From the NCBI GenBank assembly GCA_047618295.1, contig JBLHKL010000028.1:1-20416 (forward strand): a stretch of DNA of 20,416 nucleotides, written 5' to 3'. The notes beneath the pieces are model-generated. The model ran no database searches and was not told the origin of the DNA. It worked only from the letters and a program-made list of their open reading frames with translations. This DNA is from UBA7359 sp047618295. Its GTDB lineage: Bacteria > Pseudomonadota > Gammaproteobacteria > Eutrophobiales > Eutrophobiaceae. A program made the position numbers and the translations under genes. Shown here one piece after another: positions 7,627-14,507 of the stretch (position 1 is the stretch's first letter; every line of letters begins with the position of its first letter).

Positions 7627-8202
7627 ATGTTCAGTGATAGATGGAAACTGATAATTACTCTGATAGTTGTCGCAGGGTTCAGCTACTGGGGCTTGGAAGA
7701 ACTAACAGAAGACGATGCTACAAAATTAAATAAACTGGCGCATTACCCTGACTATTATATGGAGAATTTCACCACCCTGACGATGAATCAGGACGGCACG
7801 CCAAAAAATAGACTTAACGCGGTCTATATGGCTCACTATCCTGATGACAATACGAGTGAGTTACATAAACCCGAACTTGAAATATTCCGTATAGACAGAC
7901 CACCAATTATAGTTACAGCGGATAATGGTTGGGTAACATCAGATAATGACGTTATTTTATTAAGCGGTAATGTCTATCTACACCAAAATGATGAGTTTGG
8001 TGATCTCAAAGTTGAATTGATAGCCGAAGATGCGCGTGTACTGGTTGATCAAAAATATGCAGAGACCGACAATGCTGCTACCTTAATCACTAAACGTTCC
8101 GTAACAAATTCAATTGGAATGCGCGCTTATCTTCAAGAACAACGAATGGAGTTTCTTAGTAATGTACAAACAACGATTGAACCAAGACAAGCTGCTCAGT
8201 AA
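7627..8202 (+). CDS. lptC: LPS export protein LptC
   Basis: A 191-residue bitopic inner-membrane protein, the same length as E. coli LptC. Residues 7-23 form a single N-terminal transmembrane helix (LIITLIVVAGFSYWGLE); the rest is a periplasmic beta-jellyroll. The stretch ADNGWVTSDNDVILLSGNV is the recognisable LptC core, and the family's conserved Gly is in LSGNVYL. LptC sits on the LptB2FG transporter and passes LPS to LptA. Sequence conservation in this family is low, so position between kdsC and lptA is an important part of the assignment. Its 3' end overlaps the preferred lptA start by 41 bases, which suggests translational coupling. Confidence 0.9.
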   Translation: MFSDRWKLIITLIVVAGFSYWGLEELTEDDATKLNKLAHYPDYYMENFTTLTMNQDGTPKNRLNAVYMAHYPDDNTSELHKPELEIFRIDRPPIIVTADNGWVTSDNDVILLSGNVYLHQNDEFGDLKVELIAEDARVLVDQKYAETDNAATLITKRSVTNSIGMRAYLQEQRMEFLSNVQTTIEPRQAAQ

Positions 8203-8734
8203 GCTAGTTCTAGCTATTGTTATTGCCACGATGATGAATTGTGCATTTGCACTATCCACGGACAAGCAACAAGATATTGAAATTGAAGCCGACTCGGCAG
8301 AGATGGATGATATAAAAGGTATTACTATCTATCGAGGCAATGTCATTGTCGATCAAGGCAGTATTCATATGACCGGACACACTATGACCGTCTACAATGA
8401 TGCTAATGGAGAAACGGAACTTGTCATCATGGAAGGTCGCCCAGCAACCTATCGTCAATTACCTGATGATAGTAAAATATTTGATGAAGCCGAGTCATTA
8501 CAAATGGAGTATTATGCCTTAAAGGATTATGTCATCTTGATCGATGAAGCGCTGGTTACTCAGGAAGGGCTGCGTTTTAGTGGTACTCGTATCGAATATG
8601 ACACGATATTAAGCCAGGTAAAAGCAAAGGGCTCTACAAAAACGACCAAGAGCAAGGGTGACGACGACAAGAAAAAAGCGGATGGTCGTGTAAAAATAAC
8701 AATTAAAAAGAAGAAAGATAAAAAAGAAGAGTAA
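8162..8734 (+). CDS. lptA: LPS transport periplasmic protein LptA
   Basis: A 190-residue protein of the OstA_N jellyroll family forming the periplasmic bridge that carries LPS from LptC to LptD. The ATG at 8162 is chosen over an upstream in-frame TTG at 8114 because it has GGAG ten bases upstream and gives a clean signal peptide (KLVLAIVIATMMNCAFA, cleavage before LSTDKQQ). The core has IEADSAEMDD, ITIYRGNVIVDQGSIHMTG and MEGRPATYRQ, the typical OstA repeats. The last 37 residues (154-190) are an unusually charged tail dominated by lysine and aspartate (DDDKKK, KKKKDKKEE), longer than the basic tail of E. coli LptA. It overlaps lptC by 41 bases; a 116-base gap follows before lptB. Confidence 0.92.
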   Translation: MYKQRLNQDKLLSKLVLAIVIATMMNCAFALSTDKQQDIEIEADSAEMDDIKGITIYRGNVIVDQGSIHMTGHTMTVYNDANGETELVIMEGRPATYRQLPDDSKIFDEAESLQMEYYALKDYVILIDEALVTQEGLRFSGTRIEYDTILSQVKAKGSTKTTKSKGDDDKKKADGRVKITIKKKKDKKEE

Positions 8735-8850
8735 TAATAGTTATGAGACAGGAACACATGCATTCAATAAACCTTGATGCACACTGCAAATAAGTACTCT
8801 TAAAAATAATAAAAGAATTTTTTGGCTAATATCTTCCTAAGCTTATCGCT

Positions 8851-9576
8851 ATGAGTATTTTATCTGTACGTCATCTATCTAAATCATATCGATCAAGAAA
8901 GGTCGTGTCCGATGTGAGTCTTTCTGTCCAAAGCGGCGAGACTGTTGGCCTGCTTGGGCCAAATGGTGCTGGCAAAACAACCAGCTTTTATATGATTGTG
9001 GGCCTGGTGCCATCAGATAGCGGCACCATACACCTTGATAATAAAGAGATAAGCAGACTCAGCATAGACCAAAGGTCTCATCTCGGCCTCGGCTACTTGC
9101 CACAAGAAGCGTCCGTGTTCAGAAAATTGACGGTTGAAGATAATATTATGGCAATACTCGAAACGCGTATGCCAAATGACCGGCGCAAGGCCAAGCAAAG
9201 GCTTGAGCTATTATTGCAAGAATTTCATATAGCCCATCTGCGGGATAACTTGGGAATGAGTCTATCAGGCGGAGAACGACGACGCCTTGAGATAGCCAGA
9301 GCACTTGCCTCAGAACCTCGTTTTTTGTTGTTAGACGAGCCTTTCGCAGGAATTGACCCTATATCAATCAATGACATACAGCGTTTGATCCATCGGCTCT
9401 GCGAACATGGCATAGGCATACTAATTACCGATCATAACGTACGAGAAACACTCGGAACCTGTGACCGAGCGTATATCGTCAACGATGGCAAGATTCTTGC
9501 CGAAGGATCACCAGAACAAATATTAAATAATGAACAAGTCAGGGATGTCTATTTAGGAGAACAATTTTCACTTTAA
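8851..9576 (+). CDS. lptB: LPS export ATP-binding protein LptB
   Basis: The 241-residue cytoplasmic ATPase that powers LPS extraction with LptF and LptG. All ABC motifs are intact: Walker A GPNGAGKTT (36-44), Q-loop LPQE (83-86), signature LSGGERRR (138-145), Walker B FLLLDEP (158-164, Glu163), D-loop GIDP, and switch His195 in ITDHNVRE. The segment YLPQEASVFRKLTVEDNI is characteristic of LptB rather than of other ABC ATPases. Only a 58-base gap separates it from rpoN, a conserved adjacency in Proteobacteria. LptF/LptG are not in the window, as usual. The 116 bases upstream of the start are AT-rich, with no clear promoter or hairpin. Confidence 0.96.
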   Translation: MSILSVRHLSKSYRSRKVVSDVSLSVQSGETVGLLGPNGAGKTTSFYMIVGLVPSDSGTIHLDNKEISRLSIDQRSHLGLGYLPQEASVFRKLTVEDNIMAILETRMPNDRRKAKQRLELLLQEFHIAHLRDNLGMSLSGGERRRLEIARALASEPRFLLLDEPFAGIDPISINDIQRLIHRLCEHGIGILITDHNVRETLGTCDRAYIVNDGKILAEGSPEQILNNEQVRDVYLGEQFSL

Positions 9577-9634
9577 ATCTATTGTCTAGCAGTAATAACT
9601 CAAACCCATAGATTTTAAGTTACACTTAATTAAT

Positions 9635-11098
9635 ATGAAGCCATCATTACAACTAAGAATCGGTCAAAGCCTGACGATGACACCCCAGTTGCAACAAGCG
9701 ATACGTTTGTTACAACTATCCAGTGTCGAGCTTCAAGCTGAAGTTCAAGATGCCCTCGAATCCAATATGATGCTGGAAATGGACGAAGGTGAATCAGAAC
9801 AAAAGACTTCTGAAGAAGAAGCAACTAGAACGACAGAATCAAAGAAAGATTCTACAGATAATGTTACGGACTTAAATAAAGAGACAATGCCAGACGAGCT
9901 TCCAGTAGACAGTGGTTGGGATGACGTCTATGACAATACGCCTAATTATGCCAAAGCGAATAATGACAAAGGCAACTATGATGGTTTTGAAAATCAGGAC
10001 TCCAGTAAAAACACCTTACGTGAACACCTCGATTGGCAACTAAATCTGGCACAAATAACGGATAGCGACAAAGTAATCGCCTTGACCATTATCGATTCAC
10101 TTGATGATGATGGATATTTAGCGGGTACGCTGGAAGATATACTGGAGTCAGTTGCTGATGATCTGGAAGATGTTGGTATTGAAGAAGTTGAGGCCGTATT
10201 AAGAATGATTCAGGCCATGGGACCAGCCGGCGTCGGATCAAGAGACCTTAAAGAATGCCTTTGCTTACAATTAAAACAATGTGACGTAGATACATTTCGA
10301 CTGGAAGAAGCCAAAACACTGATCAACAATTATCTGGATCTGCTTGCAGCGCACGATTACAACCAGATCATGCGAAAAATGAAACTGGATCAGGAAGAAC
10401 TAACAGAGGTTATCGCCCTTATTCAATCCATGAATCCTCGTCCCGGCACTGAAGTCAGTGACGCTCATACCGAATACGTCGTGCCTGATGTTTATGTCAA
10501 AAAAGTAAAAGGCATATGGAAAGTTGATCTAAACACGGACGGTATTCCCAGCCTTCGAATAAATTCAACCTACGCCAATATGATTCGTCGAGCAGACAAT
10601 AGTGATGATAACACTTCACTTAAGTCTCATTTACAAGAAGCGCGCTGGTTTATAAAAAGTATACGCAGCCGCAGCGAAACATTATTACGAGTAGCAACCT
10701 GCATTGTTGAGCGACAACGGGGATTTCTTGAGCATGGTGAAGAAGCGATGAAACCTCTGGTGTTACATGATGTTGCTGAAACACTTGGCATGCATGAATC
10801 TACTATATCGCGTGTTACAACACGCAAATATATGCATACACCGCGCGGAATTTTTGAACTCAAATATTTTTTCTCCAGTCATGTTGGCACTAATTATGGT
10901 GGCGTCTGCTCATCCACAGCCATACGTGCATTGATTAAAAAGTTGATAAGTGCTGAAACACCTAATAAACCACTTAGTGATAGTAAAATTGCAGCAGTAC
11001 TAGAAGATCAGGGAATTAATGTTGCAAGAAGAACGGTTGCAAAATATAGAGAAGCGATGGCCATACCGCCATCAAACGAACGTAAAAGACTTTCTTAG
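9635..11098 (+). CDS. rpoN: RNA polymerase sigma-54 factor
   Basis: A 487-residue sigma-54. Region I (1-50) is glutamine- and leucine-rich (LRIGQSLTMTPQLQQAIRLL) and contacts activators; an acidic region II linker spans about 51-118. The core-binding domain follows, then the DNA-binding part with a helix-turn-helix (VAETLGMHESTISRVTTRKY) and the diagnostic RpoN box ARRTVAKYRE at 464-473 that reads the -24 element. Length matches the family (about 480-500). The start has no strong Shine-Dalgarno, which could mean low translation or read-through coupling from lptB. Downstream hpf and ptsN are its standard neighbours. Genes under its control are not evident in this window. Confidence 0.97.
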   Translation: MKPSLQLRIGQSLTMTPQLQQAIRLLQLSSVELQAEVQDALESNMMLEMDEGESEQKTSEEEATRTTESKKDSTDNVTDLNKETMPDELPVDSGWDDVYDNTPNYAKANNDKGNYDGFENQDSSKNTLREHLDWQLNLAQITDSDKVIALTIIDSLDDDGYLAGTLEDILESVADDLEDVGIEEVEAVLRMIQAMGPAGVGSRDLKECLCLQLKQCDVDTFRLEEAKTLINNYLDLLAAHDYNQIMRKMKLDQEELTEVIALIQSMNPRPGTEVSDAHTEYVVPDVYVKKVKGIWKVDLNTDGIPSLRINSTYANMIRRADNSDDNTSLKSHLQEARWFIKSIRSRSETLLRVATCIVERQRGFLEHGEEAMKPLVLHDVAETLGMHESTISRVTTRKYMHTPRGIFELKYFFSSHVGTNYGGVCSSTAIRALIKKLISAETPNKPLSDSKIAAVLEDQGINVARRTVAKYREAMAIPPSNERKRLS

Positions 11099-11127
11099 AT
11101 AATAATAATTATTGCCAGGAGTAAATT

Positions 11128-11454
11128 ATGCAAATTAGTGTTACCGGTCATCACATTGACATTACCGACTCATTAAAATCATACGTAGATACTAAATTTG
11201 AACGATTGGAACGACACTTCGAACATATCACCAATATCCATGTCATTTTAAGTGTTGAAAAAGAACGACAAAAAGCGGAAGCAACTGTTCATGTCAATCG
11301 TGGCAACCTGTTTGCCGAGAATGTACAGGAAGACATGTATGCGGCTATAGATGGGTTGACCGATAAACTCGACAGACAGCTAAAAAAACACAAAGAAAAA
11401 TTAACTGATCATCACCGTAGCGAAGGCGGCTTAAAAGATCAAGAAATCGAATAG
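11128..11454 (+). CDS. hpf: Ribosome hibernation promoting factor, short form
   Basis: A 108-residue protein of the HPF/YfiA family, which binds the decoding region of the 30S subunit and promotes inactive 70S or 100S ribosomes in stationary phase. The start MQISVTGHHIDITDSLKSYV and the following KFERLERHFEHIT are the family's first helix; NLFAENVQEDMYAAIDGLTDKLDRQLKKHKEK is the second. It lacks the long C-terminal dimerisation domain, so it is the short type seen in gammaproteobacteria. The ribosome-binding site CAGGAG, 6 bases before the ATG, is one of the strongest in the window and suggests high expression compared with neighbours. It sits 29 bases after rpoN. Confidence 0.95.
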   Translation: MQISVTGHHIDITDSLKSYVDTKFERLERHFEHITNIHVILSVEKERQKAEATVHVNRGNLFAENVQEDMYAAIDGLTDKLDRQLKKHKEKLTDHHRSEGGLKDQEIE

Positions 11455-11494
11455 GCTTCAGCCCCTTTAATCTATTAGTAATTATTGTGCCAGC

Positions 11495-11941
11495 ATGAAT
11501 ATTTCAGATATTTTATCTCCCGAATGCGTCTCCCTAGATATGGATTGTCATAGTAAAAAAGATGCCTTGGATACCTTGGCAAAAACAATCGCAGCTTCTG
11601 ATAACGCTACATCACAAACAGAAGTTTTTGATTGTTTATGTGCTAGAGAAAGACTGGGTAGCACCGGGCTAGGCAATGGCATTGCTATTCCTCATGGCCG
11701 CCTGAAGAACAGTAAAAAAACAATCGCAGCATTTTTACAGCTTGATGATGGCATTGACTATGATGCTGTGGATAAAGCGCCTGTAGACTTAATATTTGCG
11801 CTGATCGTTCCTGAGGACTCAACCGACGAACATCTACAAACCTTGGCAACATTAGCAGAGATGTTCAGTAATAAAGAAATAATAAGCAAGCTTAGACAAT
11901 CTCGTTCTTCGGCGGAAATATTTTCAATATTAACAGGCTGA
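11495..11941 (+). CDS. ptsN: PTS IIA-like nitrogen-regulatory protein PtsN
   Basis: A 148-residue EIIA of the fructose/mannitol fold (EIIA-Ntr). The phosphoacceptor histidine is His67 in GIAIPHGRL, and GSTGLGNGIAIPHG is the family signature. No membrane segment or EIIB is fused. In characterised Proteobacteria, EIIA-Ntr receives phosphate through EI and HPr-type proteins and regulates potassium transport, nitrogen and stress responses. Here the donor is probably the HPr encoded 2.3 kb downstream, as no separate NPr is present. It lies 4 bases before hprK. Confidence 0.95.
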   Translation: MNISDILSPECVSLDMDCHSKKDALDTLAKTIAASDNATSQTEVFDCLCARERLGSTGLGNGIAIPHGRLKNSKKTIAAFLQLDDGIDYDAVDKAPVDLIFALIVPEDSTDEHLQTLATLAEMFSNKEIISKLRQSRSSAEIFSILTG

Positions 11942-11945
11942 CAGT

Positions 11946-12968
11946 ATGCCAGGACTCACAAACGAACTAAGCATCGAAGATCTCTATACTATACATCATG
12001 AGAAACTAGAGCTTGAGTGGGTAGCCGGACAGCAAGGCGCCAAACATGCCATCATCCGCGACGAACAACTCCCGCCGACAAAAAAATCATCTAAAAAGAA
12101 AACTAGTAAAAAATCATATGCATCCGAAGAAGAGGCTCCTCGTAGTCTCTCGTTAGTTGGACATTTAAACCTGATACACCCGCATCAGATACAAATTATT
12201 GGCAATATGGAAATCAAATATCTCGAAGGCTTGAGAGATATTTCAATGCAAGATGCAGTCGCCCAAATCTTCAGTAGCCAACCTGCTTGTGTCATTATTG
12301 CCGATGGTTGTAAAGTACCAACTCTCCTCAAACGTAAGAGCAATGAACACAGCGTCCCATTATTTTCCACGCCAAAAAACGGCAGCAGGCTGTCCGATGT
12401 ACTGCGTTATTTTCTAAGTAATCTATTCGCAGACATGCTGACCCTGCATGGGGTGTACATGGAAGTCATGGCTATAGGTGTACTAATAACTGGGCCTAGC
12501 GGAATTGGAAAAAGCGAACTGGCACTGGAATTAATATCACGAGGTCATAGGTTAATTGCCGACGACGCACCTCTGTTTTCCAGAATCACACCCGACATTA
12601 TCGATGGCACTTGCCCTGAAACATTACAGGATTTTCTTGAAGTCAGAGGTCTTGGCATTATCAATGTGCGTGAGCTGTTTGGTGACAGTGCTATCAAAAA
12701 GAATAAATACCTTAAGTTGATCGTCCAACTACAACCTATGGATAATAAAAACTTATTGGAGCTTGATCGTCTCGAAGGGAGCTATAACACACGAAATATT
12801 CTGGACATGGAAATACCTGAAATCACTTTACCTGTTGCGCCAGGCCGTAACCTCGCCATACTGATGGAGTGTGCTGCACGTAACCACATCTTGCGCGTCA
12901 GTGGTTATAATGCATCAGAGATATTTACTAAAAGACAAACCAGTCATATAGCTTCAGGCAAGAAATAA
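11946..12968 (+). CDS. hprK: HPr kinase/phosphorylase
   Basis: A 340-residue bifunctional enzyme that phosphorylates HPr on Ser46 and removes that phosphate. The C-terminal catalytic domain is complete: Walker A GPSGIGKS (183-190), catalytic His168 in TLHGV, RGHRLIADD (199-207), Glu232, and the HprK signature VRGLGIINVRELFG (233-246). The N-terminal domain carries a lysine- and serine-rich low-complexity segment at 45-60, then a run of acidic residues; the protein is longer than the usual 310-320 residues, largely because of this. The start ATG at 11946 leaves 4 bases after ptsN. HprK is absent from E. coli but known in Xanthomonas-type gammaproteobacteria and in betaproteobacteria, where it also lies next to rapZ and PTS genes. 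Confidence 0.95.
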   Translation: MPGLTNELSIEDLYTIHHEKLELEWVAGQQGAKHAIIRDEQLPPTKKSSKKKTSKKSYASEEEAPRSLSLVGHLNLIHPHQIQIIGNMEIKYLEGLRDISMQDAVAQIFSSQPACVIIADGCKVPTLLKRKSNEHSVPLFSTPKNGSRLSDVLRYFLSNLFADMLTLHGVYMEVMAIGVLITGPSGIGKSELALELISRGHRLIADDAPLFSRITPDIIDGTCPETLQDFLEVRGLGIINVRELFGDSAIKKNKYLKLIVQLQPMDNKNLLELDRLEGSYNTRNILDMEIPEITLPVAPGRNLAILMECAARNHILRVSGYNASEIFTKRQTSHIASGKK

Positions 12969-13838
12969 ATGAATGAAATAGATCGTCGACTTATCATTGT
13001 TAGCGGTTTATCCGGGGCAGGCAAGACGGTTGTCTTAAATACGCTTGAAGATCTTTCCTATTACACCATCGATAACTTACCCATCAGTTTGCTCAGTGAA
13101 CTAATTACCCAGTTTTCAAAAGATGATAGTGACCTTCCCAAGCTAATAGCGATTGGAATAGATGCACGTAATAAAAAAAGCGAGCTCGACTTTCTTCCAG
13201 AAAGAATCAAATCTCTTTTAGAAAAGAAGATATCGACGGAATTAATTTATATCGATGCAAGTGATGAGGTCTTAACAAAACGATTTAGCGAAACTCGACG
13301 TAAACACCCTTTGTCTTCCGATCAGGTTTCTCTACTTGATGCAATTCATCAAGAACGGGAAATTACTCTCGAGATTGCTCAAGCATCGGACCTACGTGTT
13401 GATACGAGTTTTATGCAATTAAATGAATTGCGCGATATTGTTCGTGAGCGTATTGCTCGTAGAGAGAAAGCCATTCTCTCGCTACAAATTATTTCTTTTG
13501 GTTATAAAAATGGGATCCCTAAAGATTCAGACTTCGTGTTTGATTTAAGGTGCTTACCAAACCCCTATTGGAAAAAACACTTAAGGCAATACTCCGGTAA
13601 AGATCAACCCATTATTGAATTTTTGTCAAAACAAGACAGTGTTATACAAATGTTAAATGATCTTGAAAGCTTTCTGGAACGTTGGATACCGCAATTTGAA
13701 ACGGATAACCGCAGCTATTTAAGTATTGCCTGCGGCTGTACAGGTGGACATCATCGATCTGTATTTATTGCCGAACGACTAGCGAAAAAATTTACGCAAC
13801 AAGGGAAACAGGTGATCATGAGACACCGGGACCTTTAA
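12969..13838 (+). CDS. rapZ: RNase adapter protein RapZ (YvcJ/YhbJ family P-loop protein)
   Basis: A 289-residue P-loop nucleotide-binding protein. Walker A is GLSGAGKT (13-20), a Walker B-like strand is LIAIGIDAR (59-67), and the conserved C-terminal domain ends with GCTGGHHRSV (256-265) and RHRDL, the part that binds RNA and amino-sugar signal in E. coli. There, RapZ directs RNase E to the small RNA GlmZ, thereby controlling GlmS and glucosamine-6-phosphate supply. Whether this organism has GlmZ-like RNAs cannot be seen. Its ATG follows the hprK stop codon with no gap, and the EIIA gene starts one base after its own stop, so the genes form one translationally linked unit. Confidence 0.95.
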   Translation: MNEIDRRLIIVSGLSGAGKTVVLNTLEDLSYYTIDNLPISLLSELITQFSKDDSDLPKLIAIGIDARNKKSELDFLPERIKSLLEKKISTELIYIDASDEVLTKRFSETRRKHPLSSDQVSLLDAIHQEREITLEIAQASDLRVDTSFMQLNELRDIVRERIARREKAILSLQIISFGYKNGIPKDSDFVFDLRCLPNPYWKKHLRQYSGKDQPIIEFLSKQDSVIQMLNDLESFLERWIPQFETDNRSYLSIACGCTGGHHRSVFIAERLAKKFTQQGKQVIMRHRDL

Positions 13839-13839
13839 T

Positions 13840-14241
13840 ATGAGTGTAGGCATATTAATAATTTCACATAATGGAATCGGAGCAGCTTTGTTTGGCACCG
13901 CTAACTTTATGATTAAAGAAAGCCCGCTTGACGTTAAACTGCTATCGGCTAACCGAGATAGTGATGTTGATGATTTATACGAGTCAGCAATATTATTAGT
14001 AAAGGAACTCGATAGTGGCGATGGTGTGCTAGTTTTAACGGATCTGTATGGTTCGACACCCAGTAACATTGCAAACAGTCTGCATGAACACGCAAATATA
14101 AATATTGTCACCGGTTTAAATCTATCCATGCTGATACGACTCTTTAATTATCCCGATTTAAATCTTGCAGATTTAACAGAGAAAGCCTACAGCGGCGGTA
14201 TTGATGGCATCACTATTAATCAGACAAATGGAAACGAATGA
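13840..14241 (+). CDS. PTS EIIA component, mannose (ManX) family, stand-alone
   Basis: A 133-residue EIIA of the mannose/sorbose class. The N-terminal strand GILIISHNGIGAAL carries the phosphoacceptor His10, and LTDLYGSTPSNIA (around 66-78) matches the conserved DL(F/Y)G(G/S)(S/T)P loop. Stand-alone EIIA-Man proteins next to HprK, HPr and EI occur in many Proteobacteria without a mannose permease, and are considered regulatory or signalling endpoints; a function here is inferred only from context. The stop codon overlaps the HPr start as ATGA. No EIIB, EIIC or EIID is present in the window. Confidence 0.92.
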   Translation: MSVGILIISHNGIGAALFGTANFMIKESPLDVKLLSANRDSDVDDLYESAILLVKELDSGDGVLVLTDLYGSTPSNIANSLHEHANINIVTGLNLSMLIRLFNYPDLNLADLTEKAYSGGIDGITINQTNGNE

Positions 14242-14507
14242 ATAATAAAACAATTACCATAATAAATAAGTTGGGCTTGCATGCACGCGCAGCAGCTAAG
14301 TTTGTTCAAGTCGCTTCGGGTTTTCACGCTGAGATCAATGTTCATTCTGCTCACCGGGAAGTCAGCGGCAAAAGCATTATGGGAATCATGATGCTGGCGG
14401 CAGGAAAAGGGGCTGAGGTTGAAATCAAAACCATAGGTCCAGATGAAGATGAGGCCATGGCTGCTATAGAAGCCTTGATAAATAATAAGTTTGGCGAAGA
14501 CGAATGA
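14238..14507 (+). CDS. ptsH: Phosphocarrier protein HPr
   Basis: An 89-residue HPr with the active His15 in GLHARAAAKF and the regulatory Ser46 in SGKSIMGIMML, both at canonical positions. Ser46 is the substrate site of HPr kinase, encoded 1.3 kb upstream, so the HPr can carry both the EI-dependent His phosphate and the HprK-dependent Ser phosphate. Its start overlaps the EIIA stop and its stop overlaps the EI start (ATGA at both junctions), implying co-translation and balanced expression. It could equally be labelled NPr, but as the only HPr in view beside an EI without GAF domain, HPr is the better name. Confidence 0.95.
   Translation: MNNKTITIINKLGLHARAAAKFVQVASGFHAEINVHSAHREVSGKSIMGIMMLAAGKGAEVEIKTIGPDEDEAMAAIEALINNKFGEDE

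Noticed and set aside
8114..8161. TTG start for lptA at 8114
   Set aside because: The added 16 residues precede the signal peptide without a ribosome-binding site; ATG 8162 has GGAG at suitable distance.
8735..8850. Possible promoter or terminator between lptA and lptB
   Set aside because: There is a short TGCAT/ATGCA repeat and a T-run, but no stem next to the T-run and no acceptable -35/-10 pair.
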